NCBI GenBank assembly: GCA_051647535.1
Contig: JBOFEA010000021.1
Span: 5,006 to 69,005 of the forward strand
Length of the DNA: 64,000 nt
Direction: 5' to 3'
From: Brevinema_A sp051647535
GTDB taxonomy: Bacteria; Spirochaetota; Brevinematia; Brevinematales; Brevinemataceae
A program made the translations under genes and the position numbers. Position 1 is the stretch's first letter, and each line of letters starts with the position of its first letter. The notes beneath the pieces are model-generated. The model was given only the letters and a program-made list of their open reading frames with translations. It ran no database searches and had not been told where the DNA came from. Shown here piece by piece: positions 8,829 to 17,717 of the stretch.

Positions 8829-9836
8829 ATGATATCAATACAGATTCAAAAAGAAGCTTTGTTATGGTTTCATCAGAACAAAAGAAATATGCCTTGGCGT
8901 ACCAAACCAACTCCTTACAGGGTATGGATATCGGAAATGATGCTTCAACAAACGACAGTTGCTACAGTTATAGGCTTTTTTGAACGTTTTATGGATCATT
9001 TTCCGCAGTTATCTGATTTGGCTGAAGCTGAAGAAGATGAAGTATTGACATTATGGGCTGGTTTGGGGTATTATTCTCGGGCAAAAAATATTCTTAAAAC
9101 AGCAAAAATACTCAAGAAGGAAGAGAATTTTCCTTTAGAGCTTTCCGAACTTCAGAATCTTCCGGGAATAGGTCCTTATACTGCAGGAGCTGTTAGTTCT
9201 ATTGCTTTTAATCTTCCTAATGCGTTGGTTGATACGAATGTTGATCGTGTATTAGGGCGTTTTTTGGGTTTAGAGAGAACTCAGATTGGGTTTAATAAGC
9301 TGGTATCCGAATATGCTCAAAAATTGATGGATCAAGTTGAGCAACATTGGCCTCATGATATTTGGGCATGGAATCAAGTATTGATGGAGTTGGGAGCATT
9401 GATATGTACAGTTAGAAAAGCCGATTGTATTGTATGTCCTCTTCAGACGGAATGTAAAGCCTTTCTTTCCGGAAATCCTTTGTCTTTTCCGGGTGAAAAA
9501 TCCAAAGCTCTTATTAAAAATATTAACGAATCATCAACAATTATTTATGTTGGAGACAAAATCGTATTATCAAAAATTACTTCAGGTAAACGCAGAGTAG
9601 GACTCTATGATTTTGTCATGGAAGAAGTTCAAGGTGCTCAAAAAATAGGAACTCTTGAATATCGTATTTCTAATAATAAGGTTTTAAGAACAGTTTACCA
9701 GATTATTGATAACGATTATCTCACAGCATCAAATGAAATCTTAGTTGATCCAAATATCGTATCTCAATCTTATGCATTAACATCCCCTTGTAAAAAATTT
9801 TTAACCCGTATTCAATCCCAATTAAGGTTTGAATAA
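8829..9836 (+). CDS. mutY: A/G-specific adenine DNA glycosylase
   Basis: Removes adenine mispaired with 8-oxoguanine. From the ATG at 8829 the protein is 335 residues. It shows PWRTKPTPYRVWISEMMLQQT with the catalytic Glu, the helix-hairpin-helix LPGIGPYTAG, the catalytic Asp in VDTNVDRVLGRF, and an iron-sulfur loop C-x6-C-x2-C-x5-C (CTVRKADCIVCPLQTEC). A C-terminal Nudix-like region of about 110 residues is diverged. The frame stays open upstream to 8592, but that part lies inside the TPR gene and is not MutY-like. The start has no good Shine-Dalgarno sequence, consistent with coupling to the TPR gene. Confidence 0.92.
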   Translation: MISIQIQKEALLWFHQNKRNMPWRTKPTPYRVWISEMMLQQTTVATVIGFFERFMDHFPQLSDLAEAEEDEVLTLWAGLGYYSRAKNILKTAKILKKEENFPLELSELQNLPGIGPYTAGAVSSIAFNLPNALVDTNVDRVLGRFLGLERTQIGFNKLVSEYAQKLMDQVEQHWPHDIWAWNQVLMELGALICTVRKADCIVCPLQTECKAFLSGNPLSFPGEKSKALIKNINESSTIIYVGDKIVLSKITSGKRRVGLYDFVMEEVQGAQKIGTLEYRISNNKVLRTVYQIIDNDYLTASNEILVDPNIVSQSYALTSPCKKFLTRIQSQLRFE

Positions 9837-9980
9837 AAAATTTAACTTATTAATCTATTGTTTTTGCTTGCTTTTTTGATGGTTATTTTGTAAAATCGGT
9901 AATATAATTATTGTTATTTTTTTATTTTTAGTTCATAACCTTTTTTATTTTTATTTTTTAATGGTTATGGGGAGAATTTT

Positions 9981-12176
9981 ATGAAGTACTTTTTATTTTG
10001 GGTATGGGGGATTTTTTTTATTTCAATTCCCTTGTATTCTCAAGAGAAAAAAACGTCGCAATTGGAAGTTTTGCCGAAATTATCTACAACACGGCCTATT
10101 ATTCCAGCAGTGACGTTTCGTCCCTATAGGGCAAAAAAAACATTGTCACTACCACAGGCTTATCAATGTAAAAAGAATTTATCTTTTTTTACTAAGCCTG
10201 CAAAAGTATCTCTAATAAGTATTAGTATTAATACTTGGCTGGAGAATCCGCAGAATTTTGAAATTCTTCGCGAAATGGGGCGTAAATTTCCAATAGCGGA
10301 TTTCATGGATAATCTGCAATCGTATAATCCAGAGTTGGAGTTTAACGATCCTGAATTAGTACAGGAATTATTGAATATAGATATTTACACTCCATATACC
10401 AAAGTGTTTGAAAATAAAATTTCTAAACCTCTTATGTTCTCTGATGTAAAAGAAGTGGTCACATATGCTCGTAAATATAATATTTATGGTATATCAGCCG
10501 GTAAGTTTCCTTATTTTGGGCGTCCTGTCGAGGGTGATCAAAAAATGATTAATTTAGGAATTCTTCCCGGTCAGCTTTCGGAAATTAGGGTCAAACTTCC
10601 TGATACGGAAATATTTTTGGCTGCAGTTATTAATATTGTTCCTAATTGGCTTAGTGAAGGACTTGATATTTACCAAATCAATCAGCAGGAAATGCAGGTT
10701 TCCATATTTGCTTTCAACAAAAAAGGAAAGTTGATTGGTGGTATGGGAAGACCTATTACTCTATGGTCAAACGCAAAGCGTATGATTTTAGAGCAGATGG
10801 TTTCTGGTAGAATTTGGCAGCCTTCTATTTCTCGAGAGTTTTATATATTACCTGCATTGTCTATTGTAAATACCGAACTTTCCGGATCTGAACAGGTACC
10901 AAATATCGAATTGCCTGATAGTAAGGTTCCTCGATTGGCCGGATGGCAGAACTATATTATTTCCAGTATTCAAAAACGTCAAGAACAACAATTACCTTTA
11001 GAGGTTGAATTATTTGATTCGCGACAGAAAAGACTTCTTCCTAAAGCGTACAAAAATACTGATAGTTCTTCCAGTAATGATAATCAAAAAAATCAACTGG
11101 CTTTTTCTTGGGATCATCTTCAAAACAATGATCCGGCTTATCAAGATATCTTAGTTCGGCTTCAAGATCAAAAATCTAAGAAACCTGTTCAAGCATTCAA
11201 ACCTTCAAATGAAGGTGCAAAGCTAAGAGAATTATTATCATTTGGGTTTGAAAAAATCGGAACAATTCCTTTTACATACTCAAATCAAACTTCTTATACT
11301 AATCAGTTGCTTCCTTTTGAAACAGCCGTTGATCCTGTAATTTACCGTACGGAACGAAGAAATTACTATTCTCTTCCCCACAATTTGGCAAGCGAAAAGA
11401 AAAAATTTAAAAAACAAACCCGTAATTTGCTGAAGAATTTTAAACATAGTAATAAGGAGCGGATGTTTTGGTTCGATCTATATATAAATATTTTACAACA
11501 AAATAATTTGGTGGATAAAGAATTATTCCAGCTATATAATATTTGGACACGTTCTGTACAACAATTTACTGCGTTGGAAGTTCAAAATAAAAAAGTCCAA
11601 CGGCAGATTCAATTGGTTAAAGATTTGGAAGTATCATTTGATGATAGGGTTTATAAAAATAAAATAGATTTAATAAGAAAATATGCCTACAAACCTACAA
11701 CATATACTAATAAATTGGAAAGTCTTGAAAATAAGAAAGTTAAGCTGTTGAACCAAGTTGTTCAGACAACTAATAAATCTTCATTTTTGTTGGCTCAAAA
11801 AAAACTTGAAGAATCTTATTCTAACATATTAAGTAATGAACAAGTCGCTTATAAACAGTTTGTGTCTGCTCTGCCCTCTTTCAAACAGGATATGCTCGGT
11901 TTTGATCCTGCAATCAACAGTACTGAGTCAGCTAAAATTCAAAAGTTATATGGGAATTTTATTAAATCAACGTCTGAAACGTATCAAATAGATAAAAATA
12001 TTGTGCTATGGGCTTTGATGAAAAAAAAATATTCTCCTGAATTTCAGCAGCTGCGTAGGATAGAAAGAGAACACTATTTGGATACTAGAATTTTATATTA
12101 TGAAGGATTTGCACTTAAATTGATGAAAGATGTACGTACGAAGTTTTACTTAGAAGATAGATTGGTATTTTTATAA
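9981..12176 (+). CDS. large exported protein of unknown function, 731 aa
   Basis: A signal peptide (MKYFLFWVWGIFFISIPLYSQ) precedes a polar protein of about 710 residues with no recognised domain. The first half has beta-like stretches; the last 300 residues are Lys/Gln rich and probably helical, with possible coiled coil around KKVQRQIQLVKDLE. GGGGAG precedes the ATG. The gene stands alone, ended by the hairpin at 12183. A periplasmic or surface location follows from the signal peptide. Function not known. Confidence 0.8.
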   Translation: MKYFLFWVWGIFFISIPLYSQEKKTSQLEVLPKLSTTRPIIPAVTFRPYRAKKTLSLPQAYQCKKNLSFFTKPAKVSLISISINTWLENPQNFEILREMGRKFPIADFMDNLQSYNPELEFNDPELVQELLNIDIYTPYTKVFENKISKPLMFSDVKEVVTYARKYNIYGISAGKFPYFGRPVEGDQKMINLGILPGQLSEIRVKLPDTEIFLAAVINIVPNWLSEGLDIYQINQQEMQVSIFAFNKKGKLIGGMGRPITLWSNAKRMILEQMVSGRIWQPSISREFYILPALSIVNTELSGSEQVPNIELPDSKVPRLAGWQNYIISSIQKRQEQQLPLEVELFDSRQKRLLPKAYKNTDSSSSNDNQKNQLAFSWDHLQNNDPAYQDILVRLQDQKSKKPVQAFKPSNEGAKLRELLSFGFEKIGTIPFTYSNQTSYTNQLLPFETAVDPVIYRTERRNYYSLPHNLASEKKKFKKQTRNLLKNFKHSNKERMFWFDLYINILQQNNLVDKELFQLYNIWTRSVQQFTALEVQNKKVQRQIQLVKDLEVSFDDRVYKNKIDLIRKYAYKPTTYTNKLESLENKKVKLLNQVVQTTNKSSFLLAQKKLEESYSNILSNEQVAYKQFVSALPSFKQDMLGFDPAINSTESAKIQKLYGNFIKSTSETYQIDKNIVLWALMKKKYSPEFQQLRRIEREHYLDTRILYYEGFALKLMKDVRTKFYLEDRLVFL

Positions 12177-12182
12177 ATTTAG

Positions 12183-12216
12183 AAAAAAACAACTCTTATT
12201 TAAGAGTTGTTTTTTT
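12183..12216 (+). terminator. rho-independent terminator after the 731-aa protein
   Basis: AACAACTCTTA / TAAGAGTTGTT stem flanked by an A-run and a T-run. It probably also serves the convergent ferredoxin gene. Confidence 0.85.
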
Positions 12217-12233
12217 AGCTATAAATGTAATAC

Positions 12234-12404
12234 TTATCTCATATGAATAGCATCTACCGGACATACAGCAACGCATGCAGCACAGTCGATACAGACTGAC
12301 TCGTCAATTACACGAGCATTATTTCCTTCAGTGATACATGTTACCGGACAAACCGCTTCACATGCTGCACAATTAATACATGAGTCATTAATAAAATGTG
12401 GCAT
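12234..12404 (-). CDS. 2[4Fe-4S] ferredoxin, 56 aa
   Basis: A short electron-transfer protein. It has two complete clostridial-type cluster motifs, C-x2-C-x2-C-x3-C-P: CINCAACEAVCP near residue 9 and CIDCAACVAVCP near residue 38. These bind two [4Fe-4S] clusters. A near-perfect Shine-Dalgarno sequence (AGGAGG) lies about 7 nt before the ATG at 12404. The length matches the family. Likely partners are oxidoreductases encoded outside the window. It lies just downstream of trmB on the same strand. Confidence 0.95.
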   Translation of the reverse strand: MPHFINDSCINCAACEAVCPVTCITEGNNARVIDESVCIDCAACVAVCPVDAIHMR

Positions 12405-12439
12405 AAGTTTCCTCCTATAAATTTATAAAATTTTGTAAG

Positions 12440-13039
12440 TTAGGATATTTTTCTAAAAAGTAGATAACATATAGGACGTAAAGGACTCATTTTTCTATAG
12501 AACAATGTTGGAAAAGATTCTACAATATTTTCTTGTACAATAGGCTCATATATACTTTTCCAACCTGGAAATTGAGTTAAAATACGTGATACACTTTCTG
12601 CATATTCTCTGATATCAGTGACAAAACTTAGTTCGCCATCCTTTTTTAATACTCGGATTATATCGGCAACAAATGAAGGACGGAACAATCTATTTTTCCA
12701 TTGTCTGTCACGAAGCCATGGATCAGGGAAATTAATATGTATTGTATCAACAAAATTTTCCGGCATAACAGATAGGACATCTTGTCCATCATCAGCAAAA
12801 AGTCGAAAATGTTGTTTACCGGCTCTTAAGAGCCGGCTTTCGGTTTTAATAGCACGTTTTCTGGATATATCTATTCCTATCCAGTGTTGTTGAGGATTGT
12901 CATTACAATGGGCAAGCATAAAATCCCCATGTCCACATCCCATATCAATAATAACCGATTTATTGGAAAGATCTTTCCAAATATTGGAAACATCTTGTTC
13001 TGCAGTATAAATATACGGATGATTATCTAAAGAAAGCAT
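12440..13039 (-). CDS. trmB: tRNA (guanine-N7-)-methyltransferase
   Basis: Methylates G46 in the tRNA variable loop using S-adenosylmethionine. Motif I is DMGCGHGDFML, the second acidic region is IGIDISRKRA, and the TrmB hallmark INFPDPWLRDRQWKNRLF is present, followed by FVTDIREYAE. The 199 residues are normal for the family. Its ATG overlaps the gatC stop by one base (TAATG), so the two are translationally coupled. Confidence 0.93.
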   Translation of the reverse strand: MLSLDNHPYIYTAEQDVSNIWKDLSNKSVIIDMGCGHGDFMLAHCNDNPQQHWIGIDISRKRAIKTESRLLRAGKQHFRLFADDGQDVLSVMPENFVDTIHINFPDPWLRDRQWKNRLFRPSFVADIIRVLKKDGELSFVTDIREYAESVSRILTQFPGWKSIYEPIVQENIVESFPTLFYRKMSPLRPICYLLFRKIS

Positions 13040-13320
13040 TATTTTTTTATTACCTGTGGAACTATAATATATGAATCTTCAAACTTAGGAACATTTTGTT
13101 CAATTTCTTCAAGAGAAAGCCCAGGTTTTACAACATCATTTCTGACAGCATTTTCCGTTTCATAACATCTAATAGTTGGTTTGTACTCGTCAAGATCTAA
13201 TCTTGCAATGGTTTCTACGAAATTTAAAATAGAATCAATACTTTGTTCAAACGATTCTTGTTCGTTATTATTTAATTCTACGGAAGCCAATTGTGCAATA
13301 CGTTTTGGATCGAACAGCAT
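13039..13320 (-). CDS. gatC: Asp-tRNA(Asn)/Glu-tRNA(Gln) amidotransferase subunit C
   Basis: The small GatC subunit that stabilises GatA in GatCAB, which amidates misacylated Glu-tRNA(Gln) and Asp-tRNA(Asn). Family features are RIAQLASVELNNNEQESFEQSIDSIL-type helices and a C-terminal VPKFEDSYIIVPQVIKK strand. The start is taken at 13320, where AGGAGGGG lies correctly spaced upstream, giving 93 residues; an ATG 21 bp further upstream has no binding site. gatA and gatB are not beside it. Confidence 0.88.
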   Translation of the reverse strand: MLFDPKRIAQLASVELNNNEQESFEQSIDSILNFVETIARLDLDEYKPTIRCYETENAVRNDVVKPGLSLEEIEQNVPKFEDSYIIVPQVIKK

Positions 13321-13712
13321 AAAAGCCCCTCCTAAAAACAAACTGGATCAAACTAAGTTAAATATTAATTAATTATAAAGTAAAAAAAAAAAAAAAACAA
13401 CTTAATATACAATAAATCGAAAATAAAAAATTTTTTTTTATAAGAATATTGCACAATTATTGTATATTTGTGCAAAACAATCCGATTAGTTAAATACAGT
13501 ATTTATTACTATTTATAATACTTTTTGAACGTTTTTATTTGGTTTATATGCGAATTTATATTCTTTTGCACAATTAATGTTCTTGTGTTTGCATTAAAAA
13601 AAACCGCTTGATTTTTGAGAAAAAAAATATAATAATATAGTACATTCATAAATGACTTTTAATGTTGAAAAAGCATTCATTTAAAAATACTTTTTATTAA
13701 GGACTTATAATC
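13321..13712. other. oriC: candidate replication origin region upstream of dnaA
   Basis: About 390 bp without genes. It holds an A16 tract and a T8 tract near 13383-13440 and three DnaA-box-like sequences: TATTGCACA at 13447-13455, TTTTGCACA at 13469-13477 (minus) and TTTTGCACA at 13564-13572. They fit TTWTNCACA fully or nearly. The adjoining dnaA gene supports an origin. GC skew could not be computed, so this is a proposal. Confidence 0.5.
13608..13633 (+). promoter_or_regulatory. possible dnaA promoter
   Basis: A perfect TATAAT (13628-13633) lies about 80 bp before dnaA, with TTGATT at 13608. The spacer is only 14 bp; the overlapping TAATAA at 13630 gives 16 bp. Confidence 0.4.
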
Positions 13713-15041
13713 ATGGAACTATGGAATTTACTATTGGATTACCTTTCGTGTTCGTTGGACAGTGCTTTTTCTAAACCTCTATTAAATCGTATTCGATTTG
13801 CAGAATGTCAAAATGATACTTTAGTAATTCTCCATGTGGAAGATATGTTTACTAAAGGTTGGTTTGAAGAAAATTGCCTGCCTTTAATTAATGAATATCT
13901 TACTAAAGAAGGTATTTACAAAGAATTTCGTTTGGAAATTGCTCAAATGCCGATTTCTACTACTCAATCCAATAAAACAACTAATATAGTTTCTTCTTCT
14001 GCTAAAAATAAATTCCAGCATTTATCATCTGAATATATTTTTGATTATTTTATTCCGGGCGATTGTAATGATTTTCCTTATCGGGCGGCTCAAACTGTTG
14101 CTAAAGAAAAAAATTCTATGTACAATCCTTTAGTGATTACGGGAGCTGTGAGTACTGGAAAAACTCATTTAGCACAAGCTATTGTACAGAAATTTGAAAA
14201 TTTGAATCCTGATAAAAATGCGATATATATTACTAGTGAAGATTTCACCAACGAATTTGTAAAAAACATTCAAAATAAAACAATGAATGCCTTTAGAGAA
14301 AGGTATCGGCATTGTGACTTTTTGGTAATTGATGATATTCAAGATCTTCAGGATAGAGATTCTACGTCAGATGAATTGGAAAATATCTTTAATACATTAA
14401 TTTCCCGTGGTATTCAAATGGTATTTACTGCAGACAGGCCGGTAGAAAAGTTGAAAGGATTGAATACTCGTCTTCGCACAAGATTATTAAGCGGATTAGC
14501 TGTAGAACTTAAAATTCCGGGATTTGAGACAAGAAAAGCTGTATTACTGGATATGGTAGAACGAGAAAATCATAATATTGATGAAAAGATTGTTGATTTG
14601 ATTTGTGAAACAGTGACTGATAATATTCGAATTTTAAAAGGCACAATGTTAAAAATGTTTGCTTATGCGGATTTAAAAAAGAAAGAAATTTCGTTGAAAT
14701 TAGCAAAAGAAATTCTAAGTGATAAAATAAAAATTGATATTCCTACTGATCTTACTGTTAATGAAATTCAAAAAGCAGTTGTACAGTTTTTTGGAATAAA
14801 ATTAAGCGATATGAAATCTAGTAGTAAGCTTAATTCTATTACCCAGCCTCGTCAAATTGCTATGTATCTTGCGTCTAAGCATACCAAGTTTACAACTACG
14901 GAAATAGGGATTGTGTTTAGTAAATCACATAGTACAGTTATTCGTTCATCTCAAAAAATAGAAAATATGCTTTCTAAAAATACCAACTTAAAAAAACAAG
15001 TGGAAAGAATTGTTTTAGCTTTATCTGAATCACGCCACTAA
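13713..15041 (+). CDS. dnaA: chromosomal replication initiator protein DnaA
   Basis: The AAA+ initiator that binds DnaA boxes and opens oriC. Seen in its 442 residues: an N-terminal domain I of about 80 residues, a short linker, Walker A GAVSTGKTHL (GGVGLGKTH in most DnaA), Walker B FLVIDDIQDL, sensor and arginine-finger region RLRTRLLSGL, box VII IRILKGTMLKMFAYA, and the domain IV helix PRQIAMYLASKHT. The DNA-reading motif, normally GGRDHTTV, is SKSHSTV: one residue shorter, with the Asp and first Thr changed. AAGGAC precedes the ATG. It is not followed by dnaN; truA is convergent with no gap. Confidence 0.92.
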   Translation: MELWNLLLDYLSCSLDSAFSKPLLNRIRFAECQNDTLVILHVEDMFTKGWFEENCLPLINEYLTKEGIYKEFRLEIAQMPISTTQSNKTTNIVSSSAKNKFQHLSSEYIFDYFIPGDCNDFPYRAAQTVAKEKNSMYNPLVITGAVSTGKTHLAQAIVQKFENLNPDKNAIYITSEDFTNEFVKNIQNKTMNAFRERYRHCDFLVIDDIQDLQDRDSTSDELENIFNTLISRGIQMVFTADRPVEKLKGLNTRLRTRLLSGLAVELKIPGFETRKAVLLDMVERENHNIDEKIVDLICETVTDNIRILKGTMLKMFAYADLKKKEISLKLAKEILSDKIKIDIPTDLTVNEIQKAVVQFFGIKLSDMKSSSKLNSITQPRQIAMYLASKHTKFTTTEIGIVFSKSHSTVIRSSQKIENMLSKNTNLKKQVERIVLALSESRH

Positions 15042-15797
15042 CTAGAAATGAGCTCTTTTGAAATACAATCCTTCTGCCGGTACTGGTTTCCATTTTCCTT
15101 GTGGCAGAGGAGTACTGGTGAGAGCATGATCAATATCAGTTTCTGATAATATTCCTGAAGCTCTTGATAAACTGCTTCCAATAAGCGTTCTTATCATTCC
15201 TCGTAAAAATCCTTCTCCTTTAATAAAAAAGAATAAATATTCTCCTCTTTTTTTTACGTGAAAATAATCGATGCGTCGAGTCATCGTTTTGTTTTTTCTT
15301 TCTGAAGGACTATATCCATAACAAAAATTTGTAAAATCATGGGTGCCTTTAAATTTTTTTAATGTTTGTTGTAATATAGAAAAATCAATGTACTGAAATT
15401 CATGATATACTTTATTGTGGAAGCGGGGAGGGAGAACTTTTCCTAAAAATACAATATAACAATATGTCCGTGCTTTGCATTGAAAAGTTGCATGAAATTT
15501 TTCGGATTCCTCAGAAACATTATATATTCTAATTTCTGCGGGAAGTTTGGAGTTTAAAATATGTTGTAGATTGTGTAAAGGAATATTAGGATTGCGTGTA
15601 CGAAAGTGAGCTGTATAACTTAATGCGTGTGCTCCAGAATCAGTCCGTCCTGCACCCCAAGTAAAAATATTTTCATTATATAATTCGGATAATATTTTAT
15701 TAAGAGTGCCCTGTACGGTTGGAACGTCGACTTGAGTATGCCATCCTTTGAATGCAGAACCTTCATATGCTAAAGTTAATTTATAGGTGATTTTCAT
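15042..15797 (-). CDS. truA: tRNA pseudouridine(38-40) synthase
   Basis: Makes pseudouridine at positions 38-40 of the tRNA anticodon arm. The catalytic Asp is in GAGRTDSGAHAL. Other family blocks are YEGSAFKGWHTQ at the N-terminus, GTHDFTNFC and GEGFLRGMIRTLIG. The 251 residues are typical. GGAG precedes the ATG. Its stop codon abuts that of dnaA. Confidence 0.93.
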   Translation of the reverse strand: MKITYKLTLAYEGSAFKGWHTQVDVPTVQGTLNKILSELYNENIFTWGAGRTDSGAHALSYTAHFRTRNPNIPLHNLQHILNSKLPAEIRIYNVSEESEKFHATFQCKARTYCYIVFLGKVLPPRFHNKVYHEFQYIDFSILQQTLKKFKGTHDFTNFCYGYSPSERKNKTMTRRIDYFHVKKRGEYLFFFIKGEGFLRGMIRTLIGSSLSRASGILSETDIDHALTSTPLPQGKWKPVPAEGLYFKRAHF

Positions 15798-15882
15798 TGA
15801 ATCTCCACAAAATTTTTAATGAGATATTTTGATTTTAAATAGAAAATTTATTAAAATTAATGAATTATAGTTAAGAGATATT

Positions 15883-16317
15883 ATGAAAAAAGTAATTGTA
15901 TTATGTATATTGTGTTTCACATCATGTTCCAGTGCGTGGAAAGCGTATGTTAAAATTTCTTATGAGATGTTTGATGCTGATAAGATTACTACACATGATG
16001 AACTTAAATATATTATTTGTACAGTGTCTGCCAAAAGATATATTATTGCTGATCTTCGTATAAAAGAACAGTTTGAAAAAAGTCGTATAAAATATGCTGT
16101 TTCTATACCTTACCATGCAATATCTAATATTACAAATATTTCAGAATATCAAAATAAACATATTATTTTTTATGATTTTCACAAAACGGATCTTCATTTA
16201 ATCAAAAAAGAATTAAAGAAATTGAAAATAGAATTATCTTATTCTTATCTTCAACCTGGATTTAAAGAATTAACGAATACTAATTTGATTGAAACCGGAA
16301 ACAGGCAAATTTTATAA
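15883..16317 (+). CDS. rhodanese-like lipoprotein without the catalytic cysteine
   Basis: The signal MKKVIVLCILCFTSC ends in a lipobox, so the protein is probably lipid-anchored. The mature part has rhodanese-fold hallmarks: YIIADLRIKEQFEKSRIKYAVSIPYHAI matches the IDVR..EY..GHI.GA.NIP pattern. The active-site loop, normally beginning with Cys, reads YDFHKTDLH here, so sulfur transfer is not expected. The 144 residues fit one domain. ksgA follows 13 bp downstream on the same strand. A binding or structural role in the envelope is inference. Confidence 0.65.
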   Translation: MKKVIVLCILCFTSCSSAWKAYVKISYEMFDADKITTHDELKYIICTVSAKRYIIADLRIKEQFEKSRIKYAVSIPYHAISNITNISEYQNKHIIFYDFHKTDLHLIKKELKKLKIELSYSYLQPGFKELTNTNLIETGNRQIL

Positions 16318-16330
16318 ATTAGGAAACAAA

Positions 16331-17134
16331 ATGAATTACGATCCTTTTGGTATTCAAAATATCAAACATATTCTCTCAAATAATAATTTGTACTTATCAA
16401 AGAGTAGAGGACAAAATTATCTTATCAATCAGCAAACAGCAAAGAAAATAACAGATGTTTTACCGGATTTAAAAGAAAATCAAATGTATTTTGAAGTTGG
16501 TACAGGATTGGGAGCACTTACAGTTTTGCTTGTTGAGCGTGGAACAACGATTTCCTTAGAAATTGATAAGGGGATTTATCAAACGGTCCAGCAGAATTTC
16601 AATCATGAAAATTTAATCCATAAACATGAAGATTTTTTATCATGGAATGAGGAAAATGTAAATACAGAGTATATATTTATTTCCAATCTTCCGTATTCTA
16701 TTTCTGGAGAAGCGGTGAAGAAATTTATTGAATGTCGGCAATTTCAAATGGGTATTGTTATGCTACAGAAAGAATTTGTTGATCGAATGCTTGCGTCTGC
16801 AGGTACCTCTAATTATGGTCCGCTTTCTGTTATTTCTCAGACTTTCTTATCTATAGAAAATCAATTTTCTGTAGGGAAAGGGAATTTTTTCCCCGAACCC
16901 AGTATTGATTCAATAGTAATTAAATTATATAAGAAAAATATTAATATCAATCAGAAAGAATTTTCATTTTTTATTAAACAATGTTTTCATGCAAAAAGAA
17001 AGACTCTTTCTAATAATTTGGCACAAAGTCCTTGGGCTGAGTCTTCTATAACAAAAGACAGCATTTGTAAACTTCGTCCTGATGCAATTACGCCTGAAAA
17101 ATGGATGGAATTATTTATCCAAAAGGATTTATGA
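16331..17134 (+). CDS. ksgA: 16S rRNA dimethyladenosine transferase
   Basis: Dimethylates two adjacent adenines near the 3' end of 16S rRNA (A1518/A1519 in E. coli). Seen: SRGQNYLINQQTAKKI at the N-terminus, SAM-binding FEVGTGLGALTVLL, the catalytic NLPYSISGEAV, and a C-terminal helical domain with FHAKRKTLSNNL. The start is placed at 16331 after AGGAAA, giving 267 residues; an upstream in-frame ATG at 16289 lies inside the preceding gene and has no binding site. The 3' end overlaps the convergent reductase gene by 6 bp. Confidence 0.93.
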   Translation: MNYDPFGIQNIKHILSNNNLYLSKSRGQNYLINQQTAKKITDVLPDLKENQMYFEVGTGLGALTVLLVERGTTISLEIDKGIYQTVQQNFNHENLIHKHEDFLSWNEENVNTEYIFISNLPYSISGEAVKKFIECRQFQMGIVMLQKEFVDRMLASAGTSNYGPLSVISQTFLSIENQFSVGKGNFFPEPSIDSIVIKLYKKNININQKEFSFFIKQCFHAKRKTLSNNLAQSPWAESSITKDSICKLRPDAITPEKWMELFIQKDL

Positions 17135-17668
17135 TTTTGTGTAAATTGTTTGAACAATATTTTTATGCATTATTGTTTTTGTTACGGTAAGGGGAATATC
17201 GTTATCATGGTTAGGAAACAAACGAATACCATTACCTATTAACTTAGGGATTGTTGTAATAACATATTCGTCAATCATATTTTTTTGAATTAGAGGGTGG
17301 ATACATGACGTTCCACCGACAATCCAAATATTTTTACCTTGTTGGTTTTTCAAATCGTGGATTAATTCCACAACATCTCTATCAGTAAATGTAGTAAACT
17401 CATCACTAATTCCTTTTTTGGGTGTTCGCGTTAGAATAAAACTTTTAGTTCCTAAGTAAGGCCAGTTTCCTTCTGATAATTCGGTAGTAATTTGCAGGTA
17501 AGTTTTATAACCCATAATAATAGTATCAATACTATTATAAAATTCAGCATATAATTTTGAAAATTTTTCGTCTAATTCTTGAGGCAACCAATCGATACTT
17601 CTATTTAATCTAGCTATATATCCGTCTAAACTTTGTGCGATATATAAAATCACTTGTCTTGAATTCAT
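17129..17668 (-). CDS. dihydrofolate reductase family (RibD C-terminal type) oxidoreductase
   Basis: A 179-residue NADPH-dependent reductase fold of the YyaP/YwjB type. Seen: YIAQSLDGYIAR at the N-terminus, IIMGYKTYLQI, IWIVGGTSCIHPLI with the glycine pair of the nucleotide site, and YVITTIPKLIGNGIRLF. The family includes dihydrofolate reductase and RibD reductases, but members of this subgroup are mostly uncharacterised and the true substrate is unknown. AGAGGC precedes the ATG. Confidence 0.8.
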   Translation of the reverse strand: MNSRQVILYIAQSLDGYIARLNRSIDWLPQELDEKFSKLYAEFYNSIDTIIMGYKTYLQITTELSEGNWPYLGTKSFILTRTPKKGISDEFTTFTDRDVVELIHDLKNQQGKNIWIVGGTSCIHPLIQKNMIDEYVITTIPKLIGNGIRLFPNHDNDIPLTVTKTIMHKNIVQTIYTKS

Positions 17669-17717
17669 AAGTGCCTCTTAAATAAATACTCCCCCAACTC
17701 TATTTTTTTTGTTTAAT

